Below the pieces are notes generated by a model. The model saw only the letters and a list, made by a program, of their open reading frames with translations. It did not search any database and was not told the DNA's origin. From contig JBJLGX010000023.1 in NCBI GenBank assembly GCA_045564655.1, positions 1-32,445 on the forward strand: 32,445 nucleotides of DNA. Direction: 5' to 3'. Source of the DNA: UBA826 sp045564655. Its GTDB lineage: Bacteria > Chloroflexota > Dehalococcoidia > Lucifugimonadales > UBA826. A program made the translations under genes and the position numbers. This document shows, in pieces, positions 7,940 to 17,489 of the stretch (positions are counted from its first letter, which is position 1; the number at the start of each line of letters is the position of its first letter).

Positions 7940-8734
7940 ATGAGAATAACTATTAACAAGCTGCAACAGATGAAAAATGAAGGGGTTTTGATACCAATGA
8001 TTAGTGCCTATGATTACACATCGGCCTCCATGGTTGAGGATGCAGGAATTCCAATTATCTTGGTAGGAGATAGCTTAGGCAATGTTGTGTTGGGTTATGA
8101 TTCTACAGTTCCAGTAACAATGGAAGACATGTTGAGACACACCCAAATGGTTGTTAGGGGAACCCAAAAAGCGCATATCGTTGGAGATATGCCATTTATG
8201 AGTTATCAAACAAGTATTCGAGATGCTATCCAAAACGCAGGTCGCTTTATTAAAGAAGGTGGATGCCAATCTGTAAAATTAGAAGGGGGAGAACCTGTAA
8301 TAGAAATTGTAGAAAAACTTGTACAATTTGGGATACCTGTTATGGGTCATTTAGGGCTTACTCCTCAATCAGTAAATCAGCTTGGGGGCTATAAGGTTCA
8401 AGGTAAAAGTGAAGATGCGGGTGAAAAATTGTTGAAGGATGCTGTCATGTTGCAAAATGCTGGGGCGTATGCAATTGTTTTAGAGTTGATTCCTGCTAAT
8501 TTAGCAGAAAGGATAACTAATATATTAGATATTCCGACAATTGGTATAGGGGCAGGGCCAAAATGTGATGGGCAAGTTCAAATTTTCCATGACATGTTAG
8601 GGATGTTTCCTGATTTTTCTCCTAAACATGCTAGGAAATATGTTGATATGGGTACTCAAATTAAAGAAGCAGTTCAGACTTATATAAAAGATGTTCAAAA
8701 AGGGTTGTTTCCATCACACGAAGAAAGCTTTTAG
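7940..8734 (+). CDS. panB: 3-methyl-2-oxobutanoate hydroxymethyltransferase PanB
   Basis: PanB transfers a hydroxymethyl group from 5,10-methylene-tetrahydrofolate to alpha-ketoisovalerate, giving ketopantoate, the first step of pantothenate and coenzyme A synthesis. The 264-residue length is normal. Seen motifs are MISAYDYTSA near the N-terminus, GDSLGNVVLGYDSTVPVTM with the metal-binding Asp, the GHLGLTPQSVNQLGG segment, and IGIGAGPKCDGQVQ. GGAG precedes the ATG by six bases. It starts one base after the DUF2520 stop and precedes panC by 38 bases, so the three are probably co-transcribed. Confidence 0.97.
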   Translation: MRITINKLQQMKNEGVLIPMISAYDYTSASMVEDAGIPIILVGDSLGNVVLGYDSTVPVTMEDMLRHTQMVVRGTQKAHIVGDMPFMSYQTSIRDAIQNAGRFIKEGGCQSVKLEGGEPVIEIVEKLVQFGIPVMGHLGLTPQSVNQLGGYKVQGKSEDAGEKLLKDAVMLQNAGAYAIVLELIPANLAERITNILDIPTIGIGAGPKCDGQVQIFHDMLGMFPDFSPKHARKYVDMGTQIKEAVQTYIKDVQKGLFPSHEESF

Positions 8735-8772
8735 TTTATTTGTGATTGTCCATTGCTAAAAGGTAGGTAGGT

Positions 8773-9606
8773 ATGCAGGTTGTTAATTCGATTTCTAAAC
8801 TTCAATCTGAATTAAATAAAAATAATGGTCATTTAGGATTAGTTCCTACAATGGGTGCTCTTCATGCGGGTCATCGGTCTTTGTGTGAAAAAGCTAGAAA
8901 AGATAATGATTTTTTAGCTGTATCGTTATTTGTTAATCCTTCTCAATTTGGAGCGAATGAAGATTTTGATCAATATCCCAGAGACCTTGATAACGATTTA
9001 AGTATATTAAATTCGGAAAATGTTGATTTGGTATTTATTCCGGATGTTAAGGAGATATATCCAGCTGGATTTTCTACAATTGTTATTGTAGAAGGGTTGA
9101 CTGATATTTATGAAGGTTTCCATAGGCAAGGACACTTTAATGGTGTTACAACAGTCGTTTCTAAATTGTTTGCGATTTTTAAGCCCGATAGGGCGTATTT
9201 TGGAGCTAAAGATGCTCAGCAGTGTGCAGTGATTAAAAGATTAAATTGTGACCTGAATTTAGGAGTAGAAATTGTAATATGTTCAACTATTAGAGAAGAA
9301 TCAGGTCTGGCTTTAAGTAGCAGGAATACTTATTTAAATCCTGGTCAAACCAAGGCAGCATCATTGATAAGTAAAGGTCTTTTTGAAGCTTTAGAGCTAT
9401 TTAAGTCGGGAGAAAGAAATACTGACATTTTATGCGTTACTGTAAGAAATATAGTCGAATCAAATAAATTATCAAATATAGATTATTTAGAAATGGTTAA
9501 TTGCGATACTTTTGATCAACAAACAATGGTAGACAATAAATCTATAATAATTATAGCTGTCAGAATTGGTAATATAAGACTTATAGATAATATTGAATTA
9601 AAGTAA
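8773..9606 (+). CDS. panC: Pantothenate synthetase PanC
   Basis: PanC joins pantoate and beta-alanine with ATP, through a pantoyl-adenylate, to make pantothenate. The 277-residue product has the nucleotidyltransferase HIGH-like motif GALHAGH after LVPTMG, the NPSQFGANEDFDQYPR segment, the KMSKS-region equivalent FGAKDAQQ, and SSRNTYL near residue 185. All are hallmark PanC motifs. A repeated AGGTAGGT lies before the ATG. PanD, which supplies beta-alanine, is not in this window. Confidence 0.97.
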   Translation: MQVVNSISKLQSELNKNNGHLGLVPTMGALHAGHRSLCEKARKDNDFLAVSLFVNPSQFGANEDFDQYPRDLDNDLSILNSENVDLVFIPDVKEIYPAGFSTIVIVEGLTDIYEGFHRQGHFNGVTTVVSKLFAIFKPDRAYFGAKDAQQCAVIKRLNCDLNLGVEIVICSTIREESGLALSSRNTYLNPGQTKAASLISKGLFEALELFKSGERNTDILCVTVRNIVESNKLSNIDYLEMVNCDTFDQQTMVDNKSIIIIAVRIGNIRLIDNIELK

Positions 9607-9684
9607 GTATTCTATATAGTTATATCTTGATTGTAGAAATTAATATTCTAAGCTTGTATATTATTAATAATCTGTGGGTTTTTT

Positions 9685-10476
9685 ATGACTAGACTTAATG
9701 TATTGGTTACAAATGATGATGGTATCAATTCTCCTGGTATATGGAAAATAGCAGAAGCTATATCCGAAATTGCTAATGTAGTTATGGTCGCTCCAGATAG
9801 GGATCAAAGTGGTAAAGGAAGTTCGATAACACTACTTAATCCATTAAATATCGAAAGACAAATTTCTAAAGTAAGTGCTATTACTGAAGTTTATACTGTT
9901 GATGGTACTCCTGCTGATTGTGTCATAGTCGCGACGGAAGAGATTTTCCCAAATAATATTGATTTGGTAATTTCTGGTATAAATCAGGGGGCGAATGTTG
10001 GATTAGATGTGTTTACTTCCGGAACATTTGGGGCAGCCTTGCATGGGTATTGTAGAGATATAGATTCTATCGCGCTTTCTGTTTTTTATGGAGATGATAT
10101 ATTTTATGATCCTGCTGTATACATAGGAAGACAGATTGTTTCAAATATTATTAATATGAGATTAGCTAAAAGTGACATGGACAAAATGTTACTAAATATT
10201 AACTTTCCAAATTGTGATTTGGATGAAATAGATACGATTGAGTCAACATTTATTGGACCCAGGTTGTTTTCTGAAGGAATAGAAAAAGTAAATCGTGGTC
10301 GACGTGATTTTTATTGGTTAAAAAATAAAACACGAGAATCTTTTGAACCTGAAAAAGGGACAGACGTGTGGGCCATTACAAATCAGAAAGTATCTGTTAC
10401 GTTAGTAGATCCATATTTCCCATCAAGTACAAATCAATTTGCTATAGATCAAATAATAAATACTGTTTCGAAATAG
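9685..10476 (+). CDS. surE: 5'/3'-nucleotidase SurE
   Basis: SurE is a metal-dependent phosphatase that removes phosphate from nucleoside monophosphates and has been linked to stress and stationary-phase survival. The 263-residue product carries the N-terminal VTNDDGINSPG motif (paired Asp metal ligands), APDRDQSG, DGTPADCV, and the SGINQGANVG segment followed by YSGTV-like FTSGTFGAA. The gap from panC is 78 bases, and a GTGGG sequence lies upstream of the ATG. Frequent Ile/Asn codons match the AT-rich genome. It may be in the same transcript as the MFS gene, which starts 15 bases later. Confidence 0.93.
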   Translation: MTRLNVLVTNDDGINSPGIWKIAEAISEIANVVMVAPDRDQSGKGSSITLLNPLNIERQISKVSAITEVYTVDGTPADCVIVATEEIFPNNIDLVISGINQGANVGLDVFTSGTFGAALHGYCRDIDSIALSVFYGDDIFYDPAVYIGRQIVSNIINMRLAKSDMDKMLLNINFPNCDLDEIDTIESTFIGPRLFSEGIEKVNRGRRDFYWLKNKTRESFEPEKGTDVWAITNQKVSVTLVDPYFPSSTNQFAIDQIINTVSK

Positions 10477-10491
10477 ATATTATTTTTAACA

Positions 10492-11757
10492 ATGCAAATC
10501 AACCATCATAGTTCTTGGATACAAAGATTACCGTTTTACTATGGATGGATTATAGTTCTTATATCTGCGTTAACTCTTTTTGCATCATCTCCGGGACAAA
10601 CTTATCTAAATTCTATTTTTGTTGAGCCTATGTTGAATGAGCTTCAGTGGTCTAGAACAATCTATTCAGGCATGTATACAGTAGGATCTTTAATTGCAGC
10701 CCTATTAATGATTTTAGTAGGTAGATCTTTAGATAAATTTGGATCTAGAATTTTATTGCCTTTTTTATGTATAGCTATGCTTTTTGCAACTTTTTGGATG
10801 AGTAATGTCAATACGGCAATCCAGCTTTTAATAGGGTTTGCGATGTTGAGGACTATTGGCCAAGGTGCCATGTCTTTGGTTGGGACAAATATGGTTTCAA
10901 ATTGGTTTATAGAAAAAAGAGGAATAGCAACGGGCATCGCTTCTTGGGGACAGGGGGTAAGTTTGCTAACTATGCCTATACTGGCGCATTTTTTAATTCA
11001 AAGTTTTGGATGGCGAAATACTTGGACTGTTTTTGGAATACTTGTTAATGTAATTTTGCTTCCATTTGCGATACTTTTTGTTAGAGATAAGCCTGAAAAA
11101 ATAGGTTTGTTACCTGATGGAGCCGCAATTGGAAATGAAAGATTAGATTCGTCTAATAAAATTAAAGAGAATTCATATACTTTTAAAGAAGCTATAAAAA
11201 CTAGAGTTTTTTGGACCTTGATTGTTTCGGGTATTGCAAACCCTATGATAATTACAGGGTTACATTTTCATCATGTTTCTATATTAATGTCTAAAGGGGT
11301 TCCTCTGACATTGGCTGTAATGACTATGGGATTATTTGGCCCTATAAATTTAGTTTGGAATTTAATTACTGGATACCTCGCTGATCGCATACCGAATAGA
11401 ATTTTGATGGCAGCGGGTCAATTTGGTATTGGATTAACACTTCTTTCCATATTATATATTCATCAACCCTGGCATGCATTTATATATATCTTGCTATCCT
11501 CAATTAGTATGAGCATGTTTAATACAAGTTATACAGTAGTCTGGGCAAATTATTTTGGTAGAAGAAGTCTAGGTTCTATTAGAGGGTTTGCTGCTACATC
11601 GATGGTGACATTTGCAGCGTTTGGAGCTTTACCTTTTGGATTTATATATGATCGTACTCTTTCGTATGACCAAGCAATAATATATTTGTTGATTGTCCCA
11701 ATAGTTTGTTGTTTTTTTTGTGTTTTATCTACCCCGCCACCTACAAAAGTAGATTAG
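10492..11757 (+). CDS. Major facilitator superfamily transporter
   Basis: The 421-residue membrane protein has about 12 hydrophobic segments in two halves, with a hydrophilic central loop near residues 195-230. The loop between segments 2 and 3 holds GRSLDKFGSR, a form of the MFS motif A (GxLxDRxGxR). The equivalent in the second half is GYLADRIPNR. The opening PFYYGWIIVLISAL resembles monocarboxylate/oxalate-type carriers, so an organic-acid substrate is a guess. It starts 15 bases after surE without a clear Shine-Dalgarno, consistent with coupling. Its last four bases overlap the nudC 3' end on the other strand. Confidence 0.88.
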   Translation: MQINHHSSWIQRLPFYYGWIIVLISALTLFASSPGQTYLNSIFVEPMLNELQWSRTIYSGMYTVGSLIAALLMILVGRSLDKFGSRILLPFLCIAMLFATFWMSNVNTAIQLLIGFAMLRTIGQGAMSLVGTNMVSNWFIEKRGIATGIASWGQGVSLLTMPILAHFLIQSFGWRNTWTVFGILVNVILLPFAILFVRDKPEKIGLLPDGAAIGNERLDSSNKIKENSYTFKEAIKTRVFWTLIVSGIANPMIITGLHFHHVSILMSKGVPLTLAVMTMGLFGPINLVWNLITGYLADRIPNRILMAAGQFGIGLTLLSILYIHQPWHAFIYILLSSISMSMFNTSYTVVWANYFGRRSLGSIRGFAATSMVTFAAFGALPFGFIYDRTLSYDQAIIYLLIVPIVCCFFCVLSTPPPTKVD

Positions 11758-12671
11758 ATATTATTGTAAGCCCAATCTTTTAATAAATGGTGAGCAATTG
11801 CTATTTTCATAGGCACTTTCAATATGTCGCTTTTGCCTTCTAAAGATCTGATAACTTCCTCTCGTGTGAACCACTTAACATCTGTCATTTCTTCTGGATC
11901 CATATTAATTTCTGTGCTGGCAGCTTCGGCGTGACATCCAATCATTAAAGAATAAGGTAATGGCCAAGGTTGAGATGAGTGATATGTTACATTTTTCACA
12001 GATATCCCAGCTTCTTCCATTACTTCTCGCGCAACAGCTTCTTCAATAGATTCTCCTTGGTCTACAAATCCGGCTAGTGCTGAGTAGGTATTAGTATTTT
12101 GTAGCCTACCTCGTGATTGGCCTAATAAGCATTTTTCACCGTCATGTACTATTACAATTATTACAGGATCGGTTCTGGGGAAATGTTCGACAGTACAATC
12201 TGTACATTTTCTTACTTGTCCGGCTCTTTTCATTGTAGTTGGAGATCCACACGAAGGACAAAATTTGTGTCGATGGTGCCAATTCATTTGCATGCTAGCG
12301 TATCCAGCTATAGCAGATTCCTCTAATTCTAGTAGTGCTCCTGCGTCACGAATATGAATGAATTCCAGCCCTATGCTTGAAACTTTAGAATCAATTTGAT
12401 CTGATACTGATAATGCATAATGATAACTATCATTTAGAATCCCAAGAAATATGGGAGTGATATTTATTTGTAGCTCTCTGATTTTATTAATTCCTAACCA
12501 GGCTAGCTTTGATGTTGGATTATTAGATATTAGAACTTCTGAGTTTTTTAATAGAAGGAATCTGCTACCGGCATCACCTATTCTGACAGCAATGTCTTCA
12601 GGGGTTCTCCGTTCTTTTTCACCTCTATCAAGAGGGTTAGTGGAGAAAACATGTCCATATCCTTGAGGCAT
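11754..12671 (-). CDS. nudC: NADH pyrophosphatase NudC (Nudix hydrolase)
   Basis: NudC hydrolyses NAD(H) to AMP and nicotinamide mononucleotide, and in some bacteria removes NAD caps from RNA. Motifs seen are a four-cysteine zinc site (CPSCG then KCTDC), the Nudix box GFVDQGE..EAVAREVMEEAGI, and the NudC-type SQPWPLP that follows it. The longer frame to 12710 needs a TTG inside the pdhC coding end. The ATG at 12671 (MPQGYG), ten bases after the pdhC stop, is the better start and gives 305 residues. No strong ribosome site is seen, so translation may be coupled to pdhC. It is the last gene of the pyruvate dehydrogenase run, which suits a link to NAD metabolism (inference). Confidence 0.93.
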   Translation of the reverse strand: MPQGYGHVFSTNPLDRGEKERRTPEDIAVRIGDAGSRFLLLKNSEVLISNNPTSKLAWLGINKIRELQINITPIFLGILNDSYHYALSVSDQIDSKVSSIGLEFIHIRDAGALLELEESAIAGYASMQMNWHHRHKFCPSCGSPTTMKRAGQVRKCTDCTVEHFPRTDPVIIVIVHDGEKCLLGQSRGRLQNTNTYSALAGFVDQGESIEEAVAREVMEEAGISVKNVTYHSSQPWPLPYSLMIGCHAEAASTEINMDPEEMTDVKWFTREEVIRSLEGKSDILKVPMKIAIAHHLLKDWAYNNI

Positions 12672-12681
12672 AATATTAAGG

Positions 12682-13980
12682 TTATATAACCAATTCAACA
12701 GGTGTTTCAAGAAGTCTTTTAACTTCTATAATAAATTGAGCTCCTTCAGCACCGTCAACTATTCTGTGGTCACCAGATAAAGTTACCGTCATTATGTCTC
12801 TAATAGCAATTTCTCCATCCACCACAGCTGGCTTACTTTGAACAGTACCAATTGCCAGAACTGCACTTTGGGGGGGGTGTATTATTGCCACAAAACTTGT
12901 GACATCAAACATACCTAAATTACTAATAGCAAAAGTGCCACCTGTATACTCTTCAGTACTTAGTGTTCCTGAATCTGATCTGCTAGCAAGATCTTTTACT
13001 AATTTGGAAATTTCTTTTAAGGATTTGTCTCCACAATCTAGTATTGCAGGTACTATTAATCCTTCTTCTCCTGATATCGCAATTGCAATATTTATTGTGT
13101 CGTTAAACGTTATTCCTTCTTCACTAAAATATGCATTAAATTTAGGGTATTTTTTTAAGGCTTCTATACAAGCTTTAACAATAAGGTCATTTACTGATAC
13201 TTTGATTCCCTCGTCCTTTAATTTAGCATTTATTTGGCCTCTTAGTTGCATGGCAGAAGTCATGTCTATGTCAGCAGATACGTAAAAGTGAGGCTTTTCA
13301 GTTTTACTTTTCAGTGTTACTCGGGCAATCTGTTGTCTCATTCTACTTAATGGCTCTAATCCATCAGTTTGAGTTGCTTTAGGTTCAGGCGTATTCGGGA
13401 TAGAAATAGAAGTTGGTTTAGGAGGTGTTGAGCCATGAGTTGTTATATTTCTCTCAGCTACAGATTTACTAGAATCATATGATTCTATATCTTTTTTAGT
13501 TATTCTTCCTCCAGGACCAGATCCTGAGATAGTGCTTAATGATATTCCTAATTCATCAGCCATTTTACGTGCTATTGGAGTAGCAGATAAACTGTTTGCT
13601 GCATCTGAAACACTTTCGCCTATAGGTATTTCTTTATCTGTCGATTCTTCTATTGGAACAGATACGCTATCAGACTTAGTTTCTGATAAATCTTCATCCA
13701 GCTGAGGTGTTATTTCATTTTCATTAATGTCAATTGATTCGCCTTCAGTACCTACTATTGCAATAGTTTGACCCACAGGAACAATAGTCCCTTCTGGGGC
13801 AACTATTTTCAATAATATTCCAGATGATTCAGATTCAAATTCAACTACCGCTTTATCAGTTTCTATTTCAGCTATTGCTTCATTTTTATCAACGTGAGAG
13901 TTTTCTTCTTTTAGCCAACGGACAACAGTCCCTTCTTCCATATCGTACCCCATTTGAGGCATTTTTAATTCATCAACCAT
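12682..13980 (-). CDS. pdhC: Pyruvate dehydrogenase E2, dihydrolipoamide acetyltransferase
   Basis: E2 is the core of the pyruvate dehydrogenase complex and passes the acetyl group from its lipoyl arm to coenzyme A. The 432-residue product has one lipoyl domain (about 1-78; lipoylated Lys43 in ETDKA), an acidic linker, and a peripheral-subunit-binding domain at about 132-168 (ATPIARKMADELGI, GPGGRITKKD). A Pro/Thr linker then leads to the catalytic domain with DHRIVDG (His405, Asp409). It is encoded 35 bases after pdhB and just before nudC. A branched-chain or acetoin E2 is possible, since single-lipoyl E2 proteins look alike, but pyruvate is the simplest reading. Confidence 0.93.
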   Translation of the reverse strand: MVDELKMPQMGYDMEEGTVVRWLKEENSHVDKNEAIAEIETDKAVVEFESESSGILLKIVAPEGTIVPVGQTIAIVGTEGESIDINENEITPQLDEDLSETKSDSVSVPIEESTDKEIPIGESVSDAANSLSATPIARKMADELGISLSTISGSGPGGRITKKDIESYDSSKSVAERNITTHGSTPPKPTSISIPNTPEPKATQTDGLEPLSRMRQQIARVTLKSKTEKPHFYVSADIDMTSAMQLRGQINAKLKDEGIKVSVNDLIVKACIEALKKYPKFNAYFSEEGITFNDTINIAIAISGEEGLIVPAILDCGDKSLKEISKLVKDLASRSDSGTLSTEEYTGGTFAISNLGMFDVTSFVAIIHPPQSAVLAIGTVQSKPAVVDGEIAIRDIMTVTLSGDHRIVDGAEGAQFIIEVKRLLETPVELVI

Positions 13981-14015
13981 TTTTTTCTCCCAATATTAAT
14001 GAAGCAGTACTATTA

Positions 14016-14993
14016 TCATAATCCAAAATTATAAGTTACAGCTTCAACAATTGAATTTGCGTTAGGGATCATTAACGACTCTATGTTTTTTGCATAAGGT
14101 GCCGATGTATCCGGGCCATTTATTCTTATAACAGGACCATCTAGATAATCGAAAGCGGATTCTTGTATGTTGCTTGCTATAGTTCCGGAAAATCCACCCG
14201 TTTTCCAAGTTTCCTCTAATACAACAGCTCGATTTGTTTTTTTAACTGAGTCGATCACTGTGTCTATATCTAATGGAGATAACGTTCTCAAGTCGATGAT
14301 TTCAGCAGAAATGTCCTTTTCAGATAGTATTTTAGCTGCTTCTTCAGCAATCCTGACCATTCCAGAATAAGCTACTAGTGTTACGTCAGTACCAGGTTGA
14401 ACTATTCTAGCTTTGCCAAAGGGGACTTCGTAATATTCCTCAGGTACTTCTCCTTTAACGCGGTATAAGAGAGAGTGTTCTGCAAAAATAACAGGATTGT
14501 TGTTTTTGCGTGCTGTTCTAAAAAGACCAAGAGCATCATAAGGATTTGAAGGGACAACGACACGTAATCCAGGAACGGATGCATACCAATTCTCAAAGCT
14601 TTGAGAATGAGTTGCTGCTAATTGACCGCCGCCGCCAGTAACTGTTCTTATTATGAGAGGCACACTAATTTGGCCGTCTGACATATAAGATAATTTAGCT
14701 GCATGATTTACAATCTGATCTAAAGCTACTAGAGAAAAATTTATGGTCATTATTTCAACAATTGGCCTTAACCCTATCATTGCAGCTCCTGTTCCAGCTC
14801 CAACAAATACAGATTCAGAAATTGGGGTGTCTTTAATTCTTTCTTCTCCGTATTCGTCGTAGAATCCTCTGGTTACTGCGTATGCGCCTCCATATTTACC
14901 AATATCTTCACCCATTAAGAATGTTCGGTCATCTGTGTCTAACGCTTCTCTTAATCCTTTAGCAATAGCATCTCGTAAAATCATTTCTGCCAT
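14016..14993 (-). CDS. pdhB: Pyruvate dehydrogenase E1 component, beta subunit
   Basis: E1 beta pairs with E1 alpha to decarboxylate pyruvate on thiamine diphosphate and to acetylate the lipoyl group of E2. The 325-residue length is standard. It has LMGEDIGKYGGAY near the N-terminus, the cofactor-binding region around GTGAAMIGLRPIVEIM, GGGGQLAATHSQSFE, the VVVPSNPYDA segment, and a C-terminal transketolase domain (DLRTLSPLDIDTV, VVLEETWKTGGF). The gap to the upstream pdhA is three bases, which implies translational coupling. Confidence 0.95.
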   Translation of the reverse strand: MAEMILRDAIAKGLREALDTDDRTFLMGEDIGKYGGAYAVTRGFYDEYGEERIKDTPISESVFVGAGTGAAMIGLRPIVEIMTINFSLVALDQIVNHAAKLSYMSDGQISVPLIIRTVTGGGGQLAATHSQSFENWYASVPGLRVVVPSNPYDALGLFRTARKNNNPVIFAEHSLLYRVKGEVPEEYYEVPFGKARIVQPGTDVTLVAYSGMVRIAEEAAKILSEKDISAEIIDLRTLSPLDIDTVIDSVKKTNRAVVLEETWKTGGFSGTIASNIQESAFDYLDGPVIRINGPDTSAPYAKNIESLMIPNANSIVEAVTYNFGL

Positions 14994-14996
14994 AGC

Positions 14997-15998
14997 TTAA
15001 ACCTCTGGATCGGCATAAATATTTGTATAAAGGGAATCTAGAGATGGCTCAGGGCTTTCTTTGGCAAACTCAACAGCCTCTTCTATTATTTTTTCAACAT
15101 TTTCATATATGACTGTAATTTCGTCTTGGGTTAACAAATTATTTTCGAGACAAACATCTTTAAATTTATCTATAGGATCCCTAGACAAGTGTTCTTTAAC
15201 CTCAGAATTATTTCTGTAGTTAGTGGGGTCAGCCATAGAATGGCCGTGATACCGATATGCCATAGCTTCAATAAAGACAGGCCCGTCCCCTTGTCTTACT
15301 TTTTCTATACCTTCTTTAGTGGTTTCTTTTACTTGAAGCAAGTCCATTCCATCAATATGGACGGCAGGTATTTGGTATGACTGGGCGGACTCATAAATAT
15401 GTTGTCCTCCAGCATTGGATCTAGACACATCTGTGCCCATTCCATATAAGTTATTTTCCAACATAAAAACAATAGGTAATTTCCATAAAGATGCTAAGTT
15501 CATTGCTTCATGGAACTCACCTTCTTGTACGGCTCCATCTCCAAAAAAACACATTACTACACTATCAGATTCACCTTTCATTTTAATTCCTAAGGCTATA
15601 CCTACTGCTAGAGGAAATTGACCGCCTACTATTGCGTGTCCTCCCATAAAATGTTTTTCAACATCAAACAGATGCATTGATCCACCTTTACCACCGCTAC
15701 ACCCAGTAGCTTTACCGCATAATTCTGCCATAGCAGCTTTTGGGTCTATACCTCTTGCTAGTGCATGTCCATGATCCCTATAGTGGCCAATCACATAATC
15801 GTCTTCTCTTAAATTTGGTATTGCACCAACAGCAATAGCCTCTTCACCTATATAAGTATGCAGGAATCCTCTAATAAGACCTCTTTGGTAGAGTCTTTCA
15901 GTCGATTCTTCAAATTGCCTTATTAAAACCATTTGAGAAAGTGATTTGCTAGCTTCATCGCTAGTCATAATTTGTGTGATGTTTTCCGATTTTGTCAT
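14997..15998 (-). CDS. pdhA: Pyruvate dehydrogenase E1 component, alpha subunit
   Basis: E1 alpha binds thiamine diphosphate. The family motif is visible as GDGAVQEGEFHEAMN followed at the right distance by ENN. Also seen are the GKGGSMHLFD and GGHAIVGGQ segments, and the YRYHGHSMADP loop that carries regulatory serines in mitochondrial enzymes. The product is 333 residues, normal for the heterodimeric E1 type. It lies 29 bases downstream of lpdA and three bases upstream of pdhB. The sequence also resembles acetoin dehydrogenase alpha; the complete E1-E2-E3 set beside it makes pyruvate dehydrogenase most likely. Confidence 0.95.
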   Translation of the reverse strand: MTKSENITQIMTSDEASKSLSQMVLIRQFEESTERLYQRGLIRGFLHTYIGEEAIAVGAIPNLREDDYVIGHYRDHGHALARGIDPKAAMAELCGKATGCSGGKGGSMHLFDVEKHFMGGHAIVGGQFPLAVGIALGIKMKGESDSVVMCFFGDGAVQEGEFHEAMNLASLWKLPIVFMLENNLYGMGTDVSRSNAGGQHIYESAQSYQIPAVHIDGMDLLQVKETTKEGIEKVRQGDGPVFIEAMAYRYHGHSMADPTNYRNNSEVKEHLSRDPIDKFKDVCLENNLLTQDEITVIYENVEKIIEEAVEFAKESPEPSLDSLYTNIYADPEV

Positions 15999-16027
15999 AA
16001 CCTATGATATCTAAATGTCATATAAAT

Positions 16028-17419
16028 TTAGATATGAATTGCTTCTCCTGTCGTATCTAAAGCTGCCTCTTTTATAATTTCTGAAATAGTGGGATGAGGG
16101 TGTACAAGCCATCCTAATTCTGTTGTAGTTCCCTCTAACATTTTAGTCATTGATAGTTCTGCTAAAAGCTCTGTGACTTCTGATCCTATCATATGTGCAC
16201 CTATTATTTCACCAATTTCTTGGTCAACTACTAGTTTAACAATCCCATCTGTTTTATCTAAAGCTATTGCTTTACCGCTAGCACTAAATGGAAATTTCCC
16301 AATATTTATGTCAATGCCTTGGTCCTTAGCCTGTTCTTCTGTTAACCCAAAACTGGCTATTTGTGGTTCACAATATATGGCTCTAGGCATTATAGAATAA
16401 TCTAATTCAGGGGGGTTCAAACCAGCTATATGCTCTATAGCAGTAACTCCTTGTGCAGATGCAACGTGTGCTAATAGCATTTTCCCCGTTACGTCTCCTA
16501 TTGCAAATATATTAGGTATAGAAGTGTTCATATTCCCATCAACTGGTATAAATCCTCTATCGGTTTCTAACCCAATATCTTCTAATCCTAAATTGTCTGT
16601 ATTTGCCTGCACTCCTACAGCTACAAGAACCCTGTCGCATTCTATTTTAGATTTTTCTCCGTTTTTATCTATGTTCACGATCGCAAAGTCGGCGTTAGTT
16701 TCTATGGAATCAACACTTGATGAAGAAAACAAATTTATGCCGTTATCTGTAAATGACTTTGTTAACACTTGGCTGATTTCTTTGTCTTCATTTGGAACTA
16801 TTCTATCTTCTAGTTCTACTATAGTTACATTAGATCCATAAGAATTATATATATGTGCAAATTCTGCGCCAGTTGCTCCTCCTCCGACAATGAGTACTCG
16901 GTTAGGGATCGTTTTTGAATCTAAGGCATCTCTGCTATTCATAACTATTGAATGGTCGATAGGCATTGATGGTATTTCTCTTTGCCTAGCCCCAGTTGCT
17001 ATTAATATATTGTCTCCTGTGATTGAACGAGCCTCTCCGCTTTCTGTAGTAATAGTTAAGGAATTTGAGGTTTCAAAAACTGCAGACCCAGATATATGTT
17101 CGACATTATTCTTTTTTAATAAATACTCAACTCCAGAAGTTAATTTATTGACTACTTCTCGACTTCGATCAATAGCAACACCAAAGTCATAGGATAAATT
17201 ATCAAAAGTTATTCCGTATTTATCAGCTGAATGAATTAGATTTAGCACTTCAGCATTTCGTAAGAGTGCTTTACTTGGGATACAACCCCAATTTAAACAA
17301 ACGCCTCCAACAGATTCCCGTTCAATGATAGCTGTTTTAAGGCCAAGTTGTGATGCCCTTATAGCTGCTACGTACCCACCAGGCCCCGCTCCTATTACAA
17401 TTATGTCAAAGTCTGACAC
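16028..17419 (-). CDS. lpdA: Dihydrolipoyl dehydrogenase (E3)
   Basis: E3 reoxidises the dihydrolipoyl arm of E2 with FAD and NAD+. The product has the FAD-binding DIIVIGAGPGGYVAA, the redox disulfide GGVCLNWGCIPSK (Cys41 and Cys46 from this start), the NAD-binding VGGGATGAEFA, and ATGARQRE. AIGDVTG and the C-terminal HPHPTISE catalytic His/Glu are also present. A frame extension to a TTG at 17443 exists. The GTG at 17419 is better: GAGG sits six bases upstream and the protein then begins MSDFDIIVIG like other family members, 463 residues. It is the first gene of the pyruvate dehydrogenase run. Confidence 0.95.
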   Translation of the reverse strand: MSDFDIIVIGAGPGGYVAAIRASQLGLKTAIIERESVGGVCLNWGCIPSKALLRNAEVLNLIHSADKYGITFDNLSYDFGVAIDRSREVVNKLTSGVEYLLKKNNVEHISGSAVFETSNSLTITTESGEARSITGDNILIATGARQREIPSMPIDHSIVMNSRDALDSKTIPNRVLIVGGGATGAEFAHIYNSYGSNVTIVELEDRIVPNEDKEISQVLTKSFTDNGINLFSSSSVDSIETNADFAIVNIDKNGEKSKIECDRVLVAVGVQANTDNLGLEDIGLETDRGFIPVDGNMNTSIPNIFAIGDVTGKMLLAHVASAQGVTAIEHIAGLNPPELDYSIMPRAIYCEPQIASFGLTEEQAKDQGIDINIGKFPFSASGKAIALDKTDGIVKLVVDQEIGEIIGAHMIGSEVTELLAELSMTKMLEGTTTELGWLVHPHPTISEIIKEAALDTTGEAIHI

Positions 17420-17489
17420 TATCCACCTCGAATACAAATACAAATATTTTAATAGTAAAATTTACTGTTACATTGTACACTATGGTGAC

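Noticed and set aside
12672..12710. N-terminal extension of nudC to a TTG inside pdhC
   Set aside because: No ribosome site, and it overlaps pdhC. The ATG at 12671 sits ten bases after the pdhC stop.
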